A DNA stretch of 47,243 nucleotides. It comes from an uncultured Lachnospiraceae bacterium (GTDB lineage Bacteria; Bacillota; Clostridia; Lachnospirales; Lachnospiraceae). Both the position numbers and the translations under genes were made by a program. The notes below the pieces were generated by a model that was not told the DNA's origin, ran no database searches, and worked only from the letters and a program-made list of their open reading frames with translations. How positions within the stretch are numbered: the stretch's first letter is position 1; the number at the start of each line of letters is the position of its first letter. Shown piece after piece: positions 1 through 7,769 of this stretch. Where the stretch lies: assembly GCA_910579805.1 (NCBI GenBank), contig CAJTWM010000031.1, positions 1 through 47,243 of the forward strand, in the 5' to 3' direction.

Positions 1-510
1 ATGCGCGGCATGCAAAGTCTAGATCAGACGCGACTAATCTGCATGGGGCTGGTGCATCTAATTTGACGGACAACACTGATTGACAATCAGCATTATCCCC
101 GATTAATATACGGATAATCTTGTCTGTGCATAATAATTCCCATCTATTTTTCAATGACAACACCCACCCCTATCTATAAAGATACATAATTTCTGATAAC
201 ATCGTTTTCTTCTTTACTCATTATAGGCCAATTTCACGCCTCTATCAACCAACAATCTCCATCATCACCGTAATTCCTATCTGATAGGATATAACAGCTT
301 ACACACTCTAACACCATTTAAAGAAAATCCATGTAAATCTACGTCCAGAAACGGCAAGCAAACTTCTCCCCTTTTCCCAAAAGAAACAGGCAAACTTTCA
401 CACACCATTTGGGGGATACCCTTTCCCCCAACTCTTCCCCCAAAAATCCCCCAAATTGGCACTCAAAATACGGTAATTTACGATAATTTATGAACCTCTC
501 CTTAGAACGC
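1..510. other. Non-coding stretch beyond tsf
   Basis: No convincing gene is seen here; the short open frames lack ribosome binding sites and recognisable protein sequence. Positions 1-60 hold nested inverted repeats (ATGCA 10-14 with TGCAT 40-44, AGATCAG 21-27 with CTAATCT 34-40), and 77-91 is a short hairpin with CTGATT/AATCAG arms. Between about 365 and 460 there are several C-runs of the form TTCCCCCAAA. The left part could be the edge of a palindromic repeat element like those elsewhere in the window, but the window boundary cuts it. Confidence 0.4.
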
Positions 511-554
511 AAAAAACCCCTGAAAATGCCCATTCTATGGGATTTTCAGGGGTT
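511..554 (-). terminator. Rho-independent terminator after rpsB-tsf
   Basis: An inverted repeat has arms 515-533 and 537-554 (core CCCCTGAAAAT / ATTTTCAGGGG, one bulged base). On the minus strand it is followed by a run of six T. It begins 25 bases beyond the tsf stop codon, as expected for an intrinsic terminator closing the ribosomal operon. Confidence 0.85.
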
Positions 555-578
555 CGTGAATCATTTTTCTTCAGAAGT

Positions 579-1514
579 TTACTGATTCATCTGTTTTGCA
601 ACTTCCTCTGCAAAGTTCTCTTCCTTTTTCTCAATACCTTCACCGGTCTCAAAACGGACAAATCTCTTCACTTTCAGATCTGCGCTGTTTGCCTTTGCGA
701 CCTCTTCCATATACTTAGCTACAGTCTGCTTGCCATCTTCCGCTTTAACATAGACCTGCTCCAACAGACATACTTCTTTCAGCTCTTTTGCAAGACGTCC
801 TGCAACTGCTCCTTCAATAACATTTTCCGGCTTTCCTGCCATCTTGGGATCGTTTGCAATCTGCGCTTTCAAAATTTCTTTTTCATGCGCTTTGTATTCC
901 TCGGATACTTCATCCGTAGATACATATTTCGGGTTCAGAGCTGCGATCTGCATTGCTAAATTCGTAAGCGCCTCTTTTACCGCATCGTTTACTACGTTTG
1001 TCTCTGCCTCTACCAAAACACCGATCCTGCCGCCGCCATGTACATAAGAAACAACGCATCCGTTTTCAGCCACTACCTTTTCAAATCTTCTGATTGATAA
1101 ATTCTCACCAATCACAGCTACCTTATCTACCAACGCATCCTTTACGGTCTTAGAGGAATCTGCACTCCAAGGTTCTGCCAAAAAAGCGTCCAAATCCGCC
1201 GCGTCAGAATTGACTGCCTGCTCTGCCACCGCTGCAACATATGCCTGAAAGTCCTCATTCTTTGCAACAAAATCCGTCTCCGAATTGACTTCGACAACTG
1301 CTGCTGTCTTATCGTCTTTCACTGCAATTTTACAAAGACCTTCTGCTGCGATCCTGCCGGCTTTCTTCTCTGCTTTTGCCTGTCCGTTCTTTCTTAAATA
1401 TTCTACAGCGGCATCCATATCGCCGTTTGTTTCATTAAGAGCCTTCTTACAGTCCATCATACCTGCGCCTGTCATCTCTCTTAAATCCTTTACCATTGCT
1501 GCCGTAATAGCCAT
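579..1514 (-). CDS. tsf: Translation elongation factor Ts
   Basis: EF-Ts is the guanine nucleotide exchange factor that recycles EF-Tu from its GDP form in the cytoplasm. The N-terminus MAITAAMVKDLREMTGAGMM, followed by CKKAL, is the signature UBA-like domain of the family. The later TDFVAKNEDF stretch is the conserved core that contacts EF-Tu. The protein is 311 residues, a normal length for Firmicutes. The ATG at 1514 is preferred over the upstream in-frame ATG at 1529 because GGAGGAT sits at proper spacing before it and family members start MAIT. It follows rpsB by 22 bases and is cotranscribed with it, as in nearly all bacteria. A terminator follows. Confidence 0.97.
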   Translation of the reverse strand: MAITAAMVKDLREMTGAGMMDCKKALNETNGDMDAAVEYLRKNGQAKAEKKAGRIAAEGLCKIAVKDDKTAAVVEVNSETDFVAKNEDFQAYVAAVAEQAVNSDAADLDAFLAEPWSADSSKTVKDALVDKVAVIGENLSIRRFEKVVAENGCVVSYVHGGGRIGVLVEAETNVVNDAVKEALTNLAMQIAALNPKYVSTDEVSEEYKAHEKEILKAQIANDPKMAGKPENVIEGAVAGRLAKELKEVCLLEQVYVKAEDGKQTVAKYMEEVAKANSADLKVKRFVRFETGEGIEKKEENFAEEVAKQMNQ

Positions 1515-1536
1515 TGTTATATCCTCCATCCTAAAA

Positions 1537-2298
1537 TTAAGCTTCTTCTGCTGCTACTTCTTCAATATCCGTCGGCGCTTCTGCGGACTCTTCAAATTCT
1601 TCTACATAAGCCGCTTCACCCTGATTTGCTTCGATCACTGCGTCTGCCATCTTAGCTACGATCAGTTTTACGGCTCTGATCGCATCGTCATTACCGGGAA
1701 TAATATAATCAAGTTCTTCAGGATCGCAGTTTGTATCTCCGATACCAATCAAAGTAATGCCTAATGCATGCGCTTCCTGAACACAAATTCTTTCTTTCTT
1801 AGGATCTACTACAAAAATAACATCCGGAATTCTCTTCATCTCTTTGATTCCGCCTAAATTTTTCTCAAGTTTCTCCCATTCTTTCTTTAACTCAATAACC
1901 TCTTTCTTAGGAAGAACATCAAACGTTCCGTCCTCTGACATAGTCTCGATTGCTTTTAATCTTTCGATTCTGGACTGGATGGTCTTAAAATTGGTAAGCA
2001 TACCGCCTAACCATCTTTCATTTACATAATACATCCCGCAGCGTTCTGCCTCTGTCTTTACCGCATCCTGTGCCTGTTTCTTGGTACCTACAAAAAGAAC
2101 GGTACCACCCTGTGCTGCGATATCGGAAATTGCCTTATACGCTTCGTCTACTTTTCCTACGGATTTCTGTAAGTCAATAATGTGAATCCCGTTTCTTTCC
2201 GTAAAGATATACGGAGCCATTTTAGGATTCCATCTTCTTGTCTGATGTCCAAAATGAACACCTGCTTCTAATAACTGCTTCATTGAAATAACGCTCAT
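1537..2298 (-). CDS. rpsB: 30S ribosomal protein S2
   Basis: S2 is a late-assembling protein of the small ribosomal subunit that also helps dock S1-like factors. The start MSVISMKQLLEAGVHFGHQ, then TRRWNPKM, is diagnostic of S2. FVGTKKQAQ and ERWLGGMLTNF are further family signatures, and a Glu/Ala-rich acidic tail ends the protein. The start at 2298 is chosen because GGAGGTAGAAAC lies directly upstream; the 24 residues encoded further upstream are leader sequence. The gene sits just beyond the flagellar operon, in the position it has in Bacillus subtilis after swrB. It has its own promoter and a 130-base leader. Confidence 0.97.
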   Translation of the reverse strand: MSVISMKQLLEAGVHFGHQTRRWNPKMAPYIFTERNGIHIIDLQKSVGKVDEAYKAISDIAAQGGTVLFVGTKKQAQDAVKTEAERCGMYYVNERWLGGMLTNFKTIQSRIERLKAIETMSEDGTFDVLPKKEVIELKKEWEKLEKNLGGIKEMKRIPDVIFVVDPKKERICVQEAHALGITLIGIGDTNCDPEELDYIIPGNDDAIRAVKLIVAKMADAVIEANQGEAAYVEEFEESAEAPTDIEEVAAEEA

Positions 2299-2420
2299 GT
2301 TTCTACCTCCATTTGGTTTGTTTACTTCCGCAGGCCTTAAAAATTTCTCCGTCAGCCACCCCTGCGTCATGGAGCACCGGCGACGAATAAACCTGCGTGA
2401 TTTATAGTCACAACGTGAAA
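2299..2420 (-). promoter_or_regulatory. rpsB 5' leader with alternative pairing arms
   Basis: The leader between the -10 box and rpsB contains two copies of CGCAGG on the transcribed strand (plus-strand 2392-2397 and 2361-2366). A single complementary CCTGCG lies near the rpsB ribosome binding site (plus-strand 2329-2334). Either upstream copy could pair with the downstream arm, giving mutually exclusive hairpins. Ribosomal protein leaders often bind their own product, but whether this one does is inference. Confidence 0.3.
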
Positions 2421-2449
2421 ATTATAACATAAGAAAAACCCCTTTGCAA
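2421..2449 (-). promoter_or_regulatory. Sigma-A-type promoter for rpsB-tsf
   Basis: On the minus strand TTGCAA (2449-2444) is followed after exactly 17 bases by a perfect TATAAT (2426-2421). The -35 hexamer lies in the loop and descending arm of the terminator that closes the flagellar operon, so the two signals overlap. This gives rpsB-tsf constitutive expression independent of the flagellar transcript. Confidence 0.75.
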
Positions 2450-2456
2450 GGGGTTT
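2434..2456 (-). terminator. Intrinsic terminator closing the fla/che operon
   Basis: AAACCCCTT (2436-2444) and AAGGGGTTT (2448-2456) form a 9-bp stem with a three-base loop. On the minus strand it runs into TTTTTCTT. The stem starts within the stop codon of the MltG-like gene, so termination is immediate. It shares sequence with the rpsB promoter. Confidence 0.8.
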
Positions 2457-3126
2457 ATCGTGACTTCGTAATAATTTTTGCGATTGTTTCTTCACTGGAA
2501 CCGATGGCAATCTCATACTCTCCGGGTGAAAGTTTCTTTGCATATCCGTTATCGCACAAAAATCGGTCAAACTGCGTTGCAGAAACGACCAGATCCAGTT
2601 CTTCCAACCGCTTACTGACAGTCGCTGAATCATCGCCGCTTACTATAGAAACATTAACCATCTGTCCCGCCGTTACTTCACCGTTATTCGCAGAGTCCAC
2701 CGGTTTTTCTTCCCCTTCCGCTATATCCAGAGAACCTGCCTCCGGTTCTTCCTGCCCATTTTCCGGTTTTTCTTCCGGCTCTTTGCTCTCTTCCGGTTTC
2801 CTTGTTTCGTCCGATTCCATACTGCTCGGCTGTTCCGGCTTTGTTTCGGTTTCCGGTTTCCCATCCTCCTGTTTGCCGCTTTCCGTATCCTTCTGCGTTA
2901 CGTCCTTAGTTTCCGGCGCTTCTTCCTCCGGTGTGCTTTCCGTCTTCTTTTCATGCTCCGCATCCTGTTCGTCGGCCACACTCTCAACCATGCCAAGCTG
3001 TCTCGCCCTTACAACGATCTCTTCGTCGGACAGTTTTTCTTTTTTACCGCCGAGAGCTATCGCCATAACGATCGTCGTTACAATAATCCCGATACCAAGT
3101 CCTCGTAAATAAGTTTTCAGTTTCAT
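2455..3126 (-). CDS. Membrane-anchored MltG/YceG-like protein, last gene of fla/che operon
   Basis: A 223-residue protein with one N-terminal membrane segment (about residues 8-26, GIGIIVTTIVMAIAL). A short DEEIVVRARQLGM helix follows. A long Glu/Pro/Lys-rich, low-complexity linker runs from about residue 55 to 140. The C-terminal 70 residues (VNVSIVSGDDSATVSKRLEE ... LSPGEYEIAIGSSEETIAKI) resemble the LysM-like N-terminal module of endolytic transglycosylase MltG. The catalytic transglycosylase domain is absent, so this is not an enzyme by itself; a peptidoglycan-sensing or binding role is inference. It is separated by two bases from the upstream DUF6115 gene and followed at once by the terminator. 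Confidence 0.6.
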   Translation of the reverse strand: MKLKTYLRGLGIGIIVTTIVMAIALGGKKEKLSDEEIVVRARQLGMVESVADEQDAEHEKKTESTPEEEAPETKDVTQKDTESGKQEDGKPETETKPEQPSSMESDETRKPEESKEPEEKPENGQEEPEAGSLDIAEGEEKPVDSANNGEVTAGQMVNVSIVSGDDSATVSKRLEELDLVVSATQFDRFLCDNGYAKKLSPGEYEIAIGSSEETIAKIITKSR

Positions 3127-3128
3127 AA

Positions 3129-4631
3129 TTACATTCCTTTAAATAAATCGATTACAAGCTTTACTTCACCGACGCCAAGTCCAAGCTCTTTTGCTATAGC
3201 TACATTGGACATCCCTTCTCTATGGAGAGCCAATATTTTTTCATTGCTATTACGGCTTTCCTGTTCCTGCGGTATTGCCGCAAAATCGCCTTTCTGTACG
3301 TCGTCGTTTACTTTTTCCGACTTTATAAAGTTCTCTTCCGTAGTTTTCGTCCATTCTTCTGCCGTCGGATCTAATCTCTTCTCCGCTGCATCATTTTTCT
3401 GGACCCTTTCTTTTTGAGCATGATCGGAAAGTTTTTCTTTTTCATCAGTTTCCTCCGTCCGATCTACAGCAGCAATAAGGCCGCTCCTCACTTTGTCCGT
3501 TTCGTTTATGGCAGAAACCTTTTCGCTGCCTTCTTCCTGACGCTGTTTCATCTGCGCCCCCTGCATTACCTCCATAGCAACGGCCCTCTCCAATTCCCTG
3601 ATCTCTTCCGGAGCCATATCTATTTCGGATATCGATTTTGCCGTCGTCTCCTGCATAACGGTAAGATCAGGTTCCTCTGCCGTTTCCATAGCAGAAACCG
3701 TACTTTCTGTCTCTTCCGGTTCTACGATATAATAGGAAAGATTTCCTTCCTCCTCTCCTTCTATCACAACCTTAGGCGCGTTCTTTACGATTCCTTGTAC
3801 AAATTCATCTTCAGATCTCCCTCTTTCCCCCAACGGATCTAAAGTAACCGCTTTCGTCTGGTCTCTTTCTTCTTTCTTGTCTTCCTGAATACTATTCTCT
3901 TCTACGTCAGTTCCCTTCGCGACGCTTTCCGCCGTTTTGCTGTCTATCAAGATTTTGGGCTGCTGTTCCATCAAAAGAGCCGCATCTTCTAAAATTTCAT
4001 CCACTCTTTCTTGGATCATGGGAACTGCAGTCTTTTCCATCGTCTCCTCGACTTTACCCCGGATCATATCTTCAACGATATGGCGGACATCCATTTCCAT
4101 ATTCTGTGCCGTGATCTGTGCTGTCTTTTCGGCGCGGTTCGTAATATCCGTCATCCGCCTTACCGTTTCTTCCGAATCCTTTGCTTCTTTGGCAGCCTCT
4201 TTGGCAGAAATTTCTATATCTTTGGCCGTCTGGGTCACTTCCCCCATTGTTTTTTCTACTTCCGTGACCGTGTTCCTAATCGTAACATGCTTATCGTTCA
4301 ACATGTCATATAAAAACAGTACTTCCTTATGGTTATTGTTAATGTCTTCGATCACAGTATCCGAATATTCATTAATAGCCATTATCTTTTCGTTTGTCAG
4401 CTTTTCTAATGCCCGCTCCGTCTGGGAAGAGGACTCCTCTATTGTCCCCGACACTACGTCGTCTAACTTTGACTGCATTCCATCTATTTCTTTGTTCAGG
4501 ATATCCCTGATCTGCTCACCCGCAAACTTTTTGGTATCCTCATCTAATTCTTCTTTTCTTTTCGGCAGAAGAAAGCTCAGTACAAAAATTACCAAACCTA
4601 CTACCAGCCAAACGATTACCGTTACATCCAT
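3129..4631 (-). CDS. DUF6115-type membrane coiled-coil protein, SwrB-like position
   Basis: A 500-residue protein: a single N-terminal membrane helix (residues about 5-22), then a long predicted coiled coil to about residue 220 rich in Glu, Lys and Thr. An acidic low-complexity middle follows. The last 35 residues have a helix-turn-helix look (LHREGMSNVAIAKELGLG then GEVKLVIDLF). The terminal module and anchor match the DUF6115/SwrB pattern. In Bacillus subtilis, swrB lies between sigD and rpsB and promotes flagellar basal body maturation. Position and architecture suggest an analogous role, but this protein is about three times longer than SwrB. The 11-base gap to the upstream small gene indicates cotranscription. 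Confidence 0.6.
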   Translation of the reverse strand: MDVTVIVWLVVGLVIFVLSFLLPKRKEELDEDTKKFAGEQIRDILNKEIDGMQSKLDDVVSGTIEESSSQTERALEKLTNEKIMAINEYSDTVIEDINNNHKEVLFLYDMLNDKHVTIRNTVTEVEKTMGEVTQTAKDIEISAKEAAKEAKDSEETVRRMTDITNRAEKTAQITAQNMEMDVRHIVEDMIRGKVEETMEKTAVPMIQERVDEILEDAALLMEQQPKILIDSKTAESVAKGTDVEENSIQEDKKEERDQTKAVTLDPLGERGRSEDEFVQGIVKNAPKVVIEGEEEGNLSYYIVEPEETESTVSAMETAEEPDLTVMQETTAKSISEIDMAPEEIRELERAVAMEVMQGAQMKQRQEEGSEKVSAINETDKVRSGLIAAVDRTEETDEKEKLSDHAQKERVQKNDAAEKRLDPTAEEWTKTTEENFIKSEKVNDDVQKGDFAAIPQEQESRNSNEKILALHREGMSNVAIAKELGLGVGEVKLVIDLFKGM

Positions 4632-4642
4632 TGGGAAGTCTC

Positions 4643-4957
4643 CTAAATTCTCATATCAAAGCTGCGCCGCCCGTCTAATTTTTGCACAGCCTCTTCATTT
4701 TCCTGTTTTCTTCTATGTTTTCCGCCGTCGCCTGAATACTGACCGTTTCCTTTTTCTTTAGCGTCATACTTTTTATTCGGATTTTCCGTGTCGTCGCTTT
4801 GGTGCACACGGCTCATATTCTGCTTGACCTCTTTATTGAAATGGGACTGAAAGTTGCCCTGATCCACTACTACTTTATTATCTTCATTTTGCTTGATCGA
4901 CGAAAAATCCTGCGCTCTGGTCACTTGTCCCTGCAAAGATATCGAACCTATTGCCAT
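4643..4957 (-). CDS. Small hydrophilic protein of the flagellar operon, unknown function
   Basis: A 104-residue, strongly hydrophilic protein with no membrane segment, rich in Gln, Asn, Lys and Asp. It begins MAIGSISLQGQVTRAQDFSS and ends in the basic stretch KLDGRRSFDMRI. An ATG at 4957 lies shortly after an A/G-rich GGGGGAACAG site. I recognise no domain. Its place between fapA and the DUF6115 gene, with close spacing downstream, argues that it is a real member of the operon. An export chaperone or adaptor is possible but unsupported. Confidence 0.6.
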   Translation of the reverse strand: MAIGSISLQGQVTRAQDFSSIKQNEDNKVVVDQGNFQSHFNKEVKQNMSRVHQSDDTENPNKKYDAKEKGNGQYSGDGGKHRRKQENEEAVQKLDGRRSFDMRI

Positions 4958-4982
4958 ATCTGTTCCCCCATTCCTTCTTCGA

Positions 4983-5347
4983 CCGCAGTTGAAACTGCGG
5001 CCGATAAACTCCTGTCACACGCTAACCTCCATGTCACGGCTCTGCCACGACTAAAATCAGGATGAGAAATGCCGTATGAAAGCGAACAAGTTCGCTTAGG
5101 CAATTCTCGACGTGAGACTTAGAACTTCTAAGGCAGCCATGCTGCCTTTGTGAAGCAGCCTCTGCTGCGAGTGAAAACTGCCGTAGACAGTTAAAAGTTC
5201 TTCTCACACTAATCCCCATGCATATCACAAGCTTGCTTATGATACTGCTTAAATAGAAAATTGTAAAATCTTCGATTTTTCAATCTAACTCCCGTCCGCC
5301 CGCTTTAGCGGGCGGACAAATCAGGATCGTGAAATTTCCAATTTCAC
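4983..5347. repeat. Multi-hairpin palindromic element in the fapA downstream gap
   Basis: The 390-base gap between fapA and the next gene is almost filled with inverted repeats. Arms: 4983-4990/4993-5000; 5064-5073/5099-5108 enclosing 5081-5086/5091-5096; an outer stem 5112-5117 plus 5121-5127 pairing with 5202-5207 plus 5195-5201. The outer stem encloses three hairpins (5130-5137/5141-5148, 5155-5159/5164-5168, 5176-5180/5188-5192). Further hairpins are 5224-5232/5235-5243, 5265-5270/5274-5279, a perfect 10-bp GC-rich stem 5294-5303/5308-5317, and 5329-5335/5341-5347. None carries a terminator-like T run on the minus strand. It may be a mosaic interspersed repeat or a structured operon RNA. 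Confidence 0.65.
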
Positions 5348-5348
5348 G

Positions 5349-6941
5349 CTACATTCCTACCATCTTGATGTCTCCGGCCTCTTTGATATACCGGCAGTAG
5401 TGCGACTGGGACTTTACTACCGTAGAAATGTCTCCTATACAGATCTTTGTTCCCGGATAGACTTCACCGGTAACGATGATCTGTCCTGCCGCCATAAGTC
5501 CCAATTCATTTTCTATATCAAACATTTCCTTGGTTTCCGCCCGAAGCTGTTCATTCTTGGCATCCCTTAACTTCATGAGCGACAATGCATATTTTAACTG
5601 CTCCGGCTCCAATTTGATTCCTTTGGCGATTTTCTGATTGCTGGCATCAATGATCGGCTGTATCGACCTTAAGATCTTATTGATCTCCATTCCGGAAGTC
5701 TGCAGTTCCTGCAGACGCATTTTAATGCTCGGATCGCTGCCGACTTCTACAATCGTATCTGCTCCCATAGAAGAACCCAGCGTTTTTACTGTAATGGTAT
5801 TCCCCGCACAAACTTTTCCGCCCGTAATAAACCCCCGCCTGCCGCTGACCGTCACCTCACTTCTTGCCATAACCGTGCTATGCAAAATGGATTCCGTAGT
5901 AATATAACCGCCCGCCATAACGGACTTCACATTCTCAAGGAATTTGGAAACAATATTTCCTCCCGCTTTCAGCGTTCCTTTCCCCATTCCGTTCATGCCT
6001 CTCGCTATGATGATATCTCCGCCTGCTTCCACATACGCGCCTTCCACAACGCCCCGGATCTCCACATCACCCTTGGCTTTTACGGTAAAATTCTCACAAA
6101 TATTCCCATTTACCTGTATGCTGCCTTCATAATCTACATTTCCCGTATTATTATCTACATTTTCCACTTCAAATACATTGGAAACAAAAACCTTTCCTTC
6201 AACCAGCGTTACATGGCCGTTCACTTCGGAATAAATTTCCAAAGAGTTGTCTCCCAATTTTATATTTTTCCCGAACTTAAGATAAGCGCGGTGGACGTCT
6301 CTTGGCTTAATCTTCTCCCCCAATACGTTAATGCCGTATTCACCTGCATCTTCAGGGATCAGTTTCGCCAGCATATCTCCCTTATCGCAATGATTTATCG
6401 TATTTAAATGAAAAAAGTCTACACTTCCATCATCCTTGACCGTAGGCTTTACCTTTAAATCCACATTAAAATAGTATTCTATTCGGGCATCCGTACCATG
6501 CCGCGGTTCTTTTCCCTCAGCGACTATAATGTCCGTACAATATGTTCTCTTTCTAAAAAAAGAATCGATACTGTCTTCCCGAATCCCTTCTACGATCTTC
6601 ATTTGCGCAAGATCGTTCAGAAATTCCTCTTTGGTCATTAGTTCTCCGCCTTCTGCAGGAGCAAAAAAACGCGCAACCGCCTGCATCTTGTCAGGAGAAA
6701 TGGTAACCTTACAACACTCCCGCTCTCTGTTAGCAGGCGTATCGTTTAATTTAAAAATAGTAACCTCTTCCAAACCACGAATCGCATTATTTAATGCAGT
6801 CAGGTCATACAGTATGTTTTTCTGCATTAAATAATTCGTGAGTTCGCTGACATCGATTGCTTCACCATCTTCAGCAGCGGGAAATAACTTAAGATAACTC
6901 CCATCCTTTTTACAAATCAACTGAAAATATCCGTTACTCAT
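5349..6941 (-). CDS. fapA: Flagellar assembly protein A (DUF342 family)
   Basis: About 530 residues. The family has an N-terminal region, a central right-handed beta-helix and a C-terminal helical segment. The beta-helix is visible as Gly/Val-rich repeats of the form VKAKGDVEIRGVVEGA, VEAGGDIIIARGM, LKAGGNIVSKF and VMAGGYITTES (about residues 280-380). A helical region of about 70 residues precedes the final IVTGEVYPGTKICIGD strand. FapA-type proteins are common near flagellar operons and are thought to bind polymers or cell-envelope material; the exact role is unsettled. An ATG at 6941 is preferred; a TTG at 6965 is in frame with a GGGG sequence in front of it, so the start is uncertain. It follows sigma-28 by about 33 bases. 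Confidence 0.8.
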   Translation of the reverse strand: MSNGYFQLICKKDGSYLKLFPAAEDGEAIDVSELTNYLMQKNILYDLTALNNAIRGLEEVTIFKLNDTPANRERECCKVTISPDKMQAVARFFAPAEGGELMTKEEFLNDLAQMKIVEGIREDSIDSFFRKRTYCTDIIVAEGKEPRHGTDARIEYYFNVDLKVKPTVKDDGSVDFFHLNTINHCDKGDMLAKLIPEDAGEYGINVLGEKIKPRDVHRAYLKFGKNIKLGDNSLEIYSEVNGHVTLVEGKVFVSNVFEVENVDNNTGNVDYEGSIQVNGNICENFTVKAKGDVEIRGVVEGAYVEAGGDIIIARGMNGMGKGTLKAGGNIVSKFLENVKSVMAGGYITTESILHSTVMARSEVTVSGRRGFITGGKVCAGNTITVKTLGSSMGADTIVEVGSDPSIKMRLQELQTSGMEINKILRSIQPIIDASNQKIAKGIKLEPEQLKYALSLMKLRDAKNEQLRAETKEMFDIENELGLMAAGQIIVTGEVYPGTKICIGDISTVVKSQSHYCRYIKEAGDIKMVGM

Positions 6942-6974
6942 CTCCAATACCCCGTAACCTTTCAATATGCCCCA

Positions 6975-7742
6975 TTATTTGTCCGTTAAAATCCCGATAT
7001 ATTTCCCCATTTTTGTTTTCATCTTCTGCAATCCTCTTGTATGAAGCTGCGAAATTCTGGATTCAGATACTTCCAATATATTGCTGATTTCTTTTAAAGT
7101 TAATTCTTCATAGTAATAAAGTACGATTACCTTTCTTTCTTTTTCCGTTAAAAGTTCCAGCGCCTCTCCTAATATCTTCTTTAATTCACCCTTCTCCAAC
7201 ACGGTTTCAGGACTGTCAAATTGCGACGTATTATTATATTCTACGGAAACCTCGCTGCCCTGTTCCAAATATTCGTTTAAAGACACGACATTGGTGATCT
7301 TCATCTGACTCTGCCATTCCAAATATTCCTCTTCTGTAATACCAAGCCCCTTTGCGATCTCCCCGTCCGTCGCATTTCTCCCTTTTGCCGCCTCAACCTC
7401 TTTGATCACTGCGTCGATCTTTTTTTGTTTCTGTCTGATCGTCCTAGGAATCCAATCCATTTTCCGGATCTGATCAAGAATAGCGCCTCTGATCCTAAGG
7501 CTGGCATAGGTCTCAAATTTTACTTCCTTCATGGAATCAAATTTATCGATTGCATCGATCAGACCAAAAATGCCATACCCGACCAAATCGTCATACTCTA
7601 CGTTATAACCCAAGTACATACTCAGCCTGCCCGCCACCACTTTAACTAACGGAGCATACTCCAGTATGATTTTTTCTCTTACTTCAGGAGATTTCGTCCT
7701 TGAATATTCATCCCATAGTTCTTTTCTGCCTGCTTCGTCCAT
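6975..7742 (-). CDS. fliA: RNA polymerase sigma-28 factor (SigD/FliA)
   Basis: The sigma factor that directs RNA polymerase to late flagellar, motility and chemotaxis promoters. Regions 2 and 3 are seen at residues about 20-110 (LVKVVAGRLSMYLG, YDDLVGYGIFGLIDAIDKFD, FETYASLRIRGAILDQIRKM, DWIPRTIRQKQ). Region 4 is seen near the end (LTEKERKVIVLYYYEELTLK followed by SESRISQLHTRGLQ). Length of 255 residues is typical. The ATG at 7742 follows GGAGGG; a TTG at 7754 is unlikely. Placing it late in the fla/che train, as in Bacillus, makes its level depend on transcript reaching the 3' end. No FlgM anti-sigma gene is visible in the window. Confidence 0.95.
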   Translation of the reverse strand: MDEAGRKELWDEYSRTKSPEVREKIILEYAPLVKVVAGRLSMYLGYNVEYDDLVGYGIFGLIDAIDKFDSMKEVKFETYASLRIRGAILDQIRKMDWIPRTIRQKQKKIDAVIKEVEAAKGRNATDGEIAKGLGITEEEYLEWQSQMKITNVVSLNEYLEQGSEVSVEYNNTSQFDSPETVLEKGELKKILGEALELLTEKERKVIVLYYYEELTLKEISNILEVSESRISQLHTRGLQKMKTKMGKYIGILTDK

Positions 7743-7769
7743 AGCACCCTCCAACTATAGTATTTATTC

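Noticed and set aside
277..533. Open frames in the C-run region beyond tsf
   Set aside because: No ribosome binding site, odd composition (Gly/Phe/Cys-rich from poly-C tracts) and mutual overlap; not likely to be protein genes.
2367..2633. Minus-strand open frame overlapping the MltG-like gene
   Set aside because: It shares its DNA with a gene in another frame and crosses the operon terminator and the rpsB promoter; no recognisable protein features.
5112..5207. tRNA gene (outer stem with three inner hairpins)
   Set aside because: It resembles a cloverleaf in outline, but the outer stem has a 3-base bulge, the expected T-loop GTTCRANNC and D-loop sequences are absent, and the stems have the wrong lengths.
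5034..5228. Minus-strand 64-residue open frame in the hairpin cluster
   Set aside because: It reads through the palindromic arms, has no ribosome binding site and no protein-like pattern.
5294..5317. GC-rich 10-bp hairpin as a terminator
   Set aside because: No T-run follows on the minus strand; the sequence continues GGGAGTTAG. It is treated as part of the palindromic cluster.
4983..5347. CRISPR array
   Set aside because: The repeats are different inverted repeats of unequal length, not regularly spaced copies of one direct repeat.
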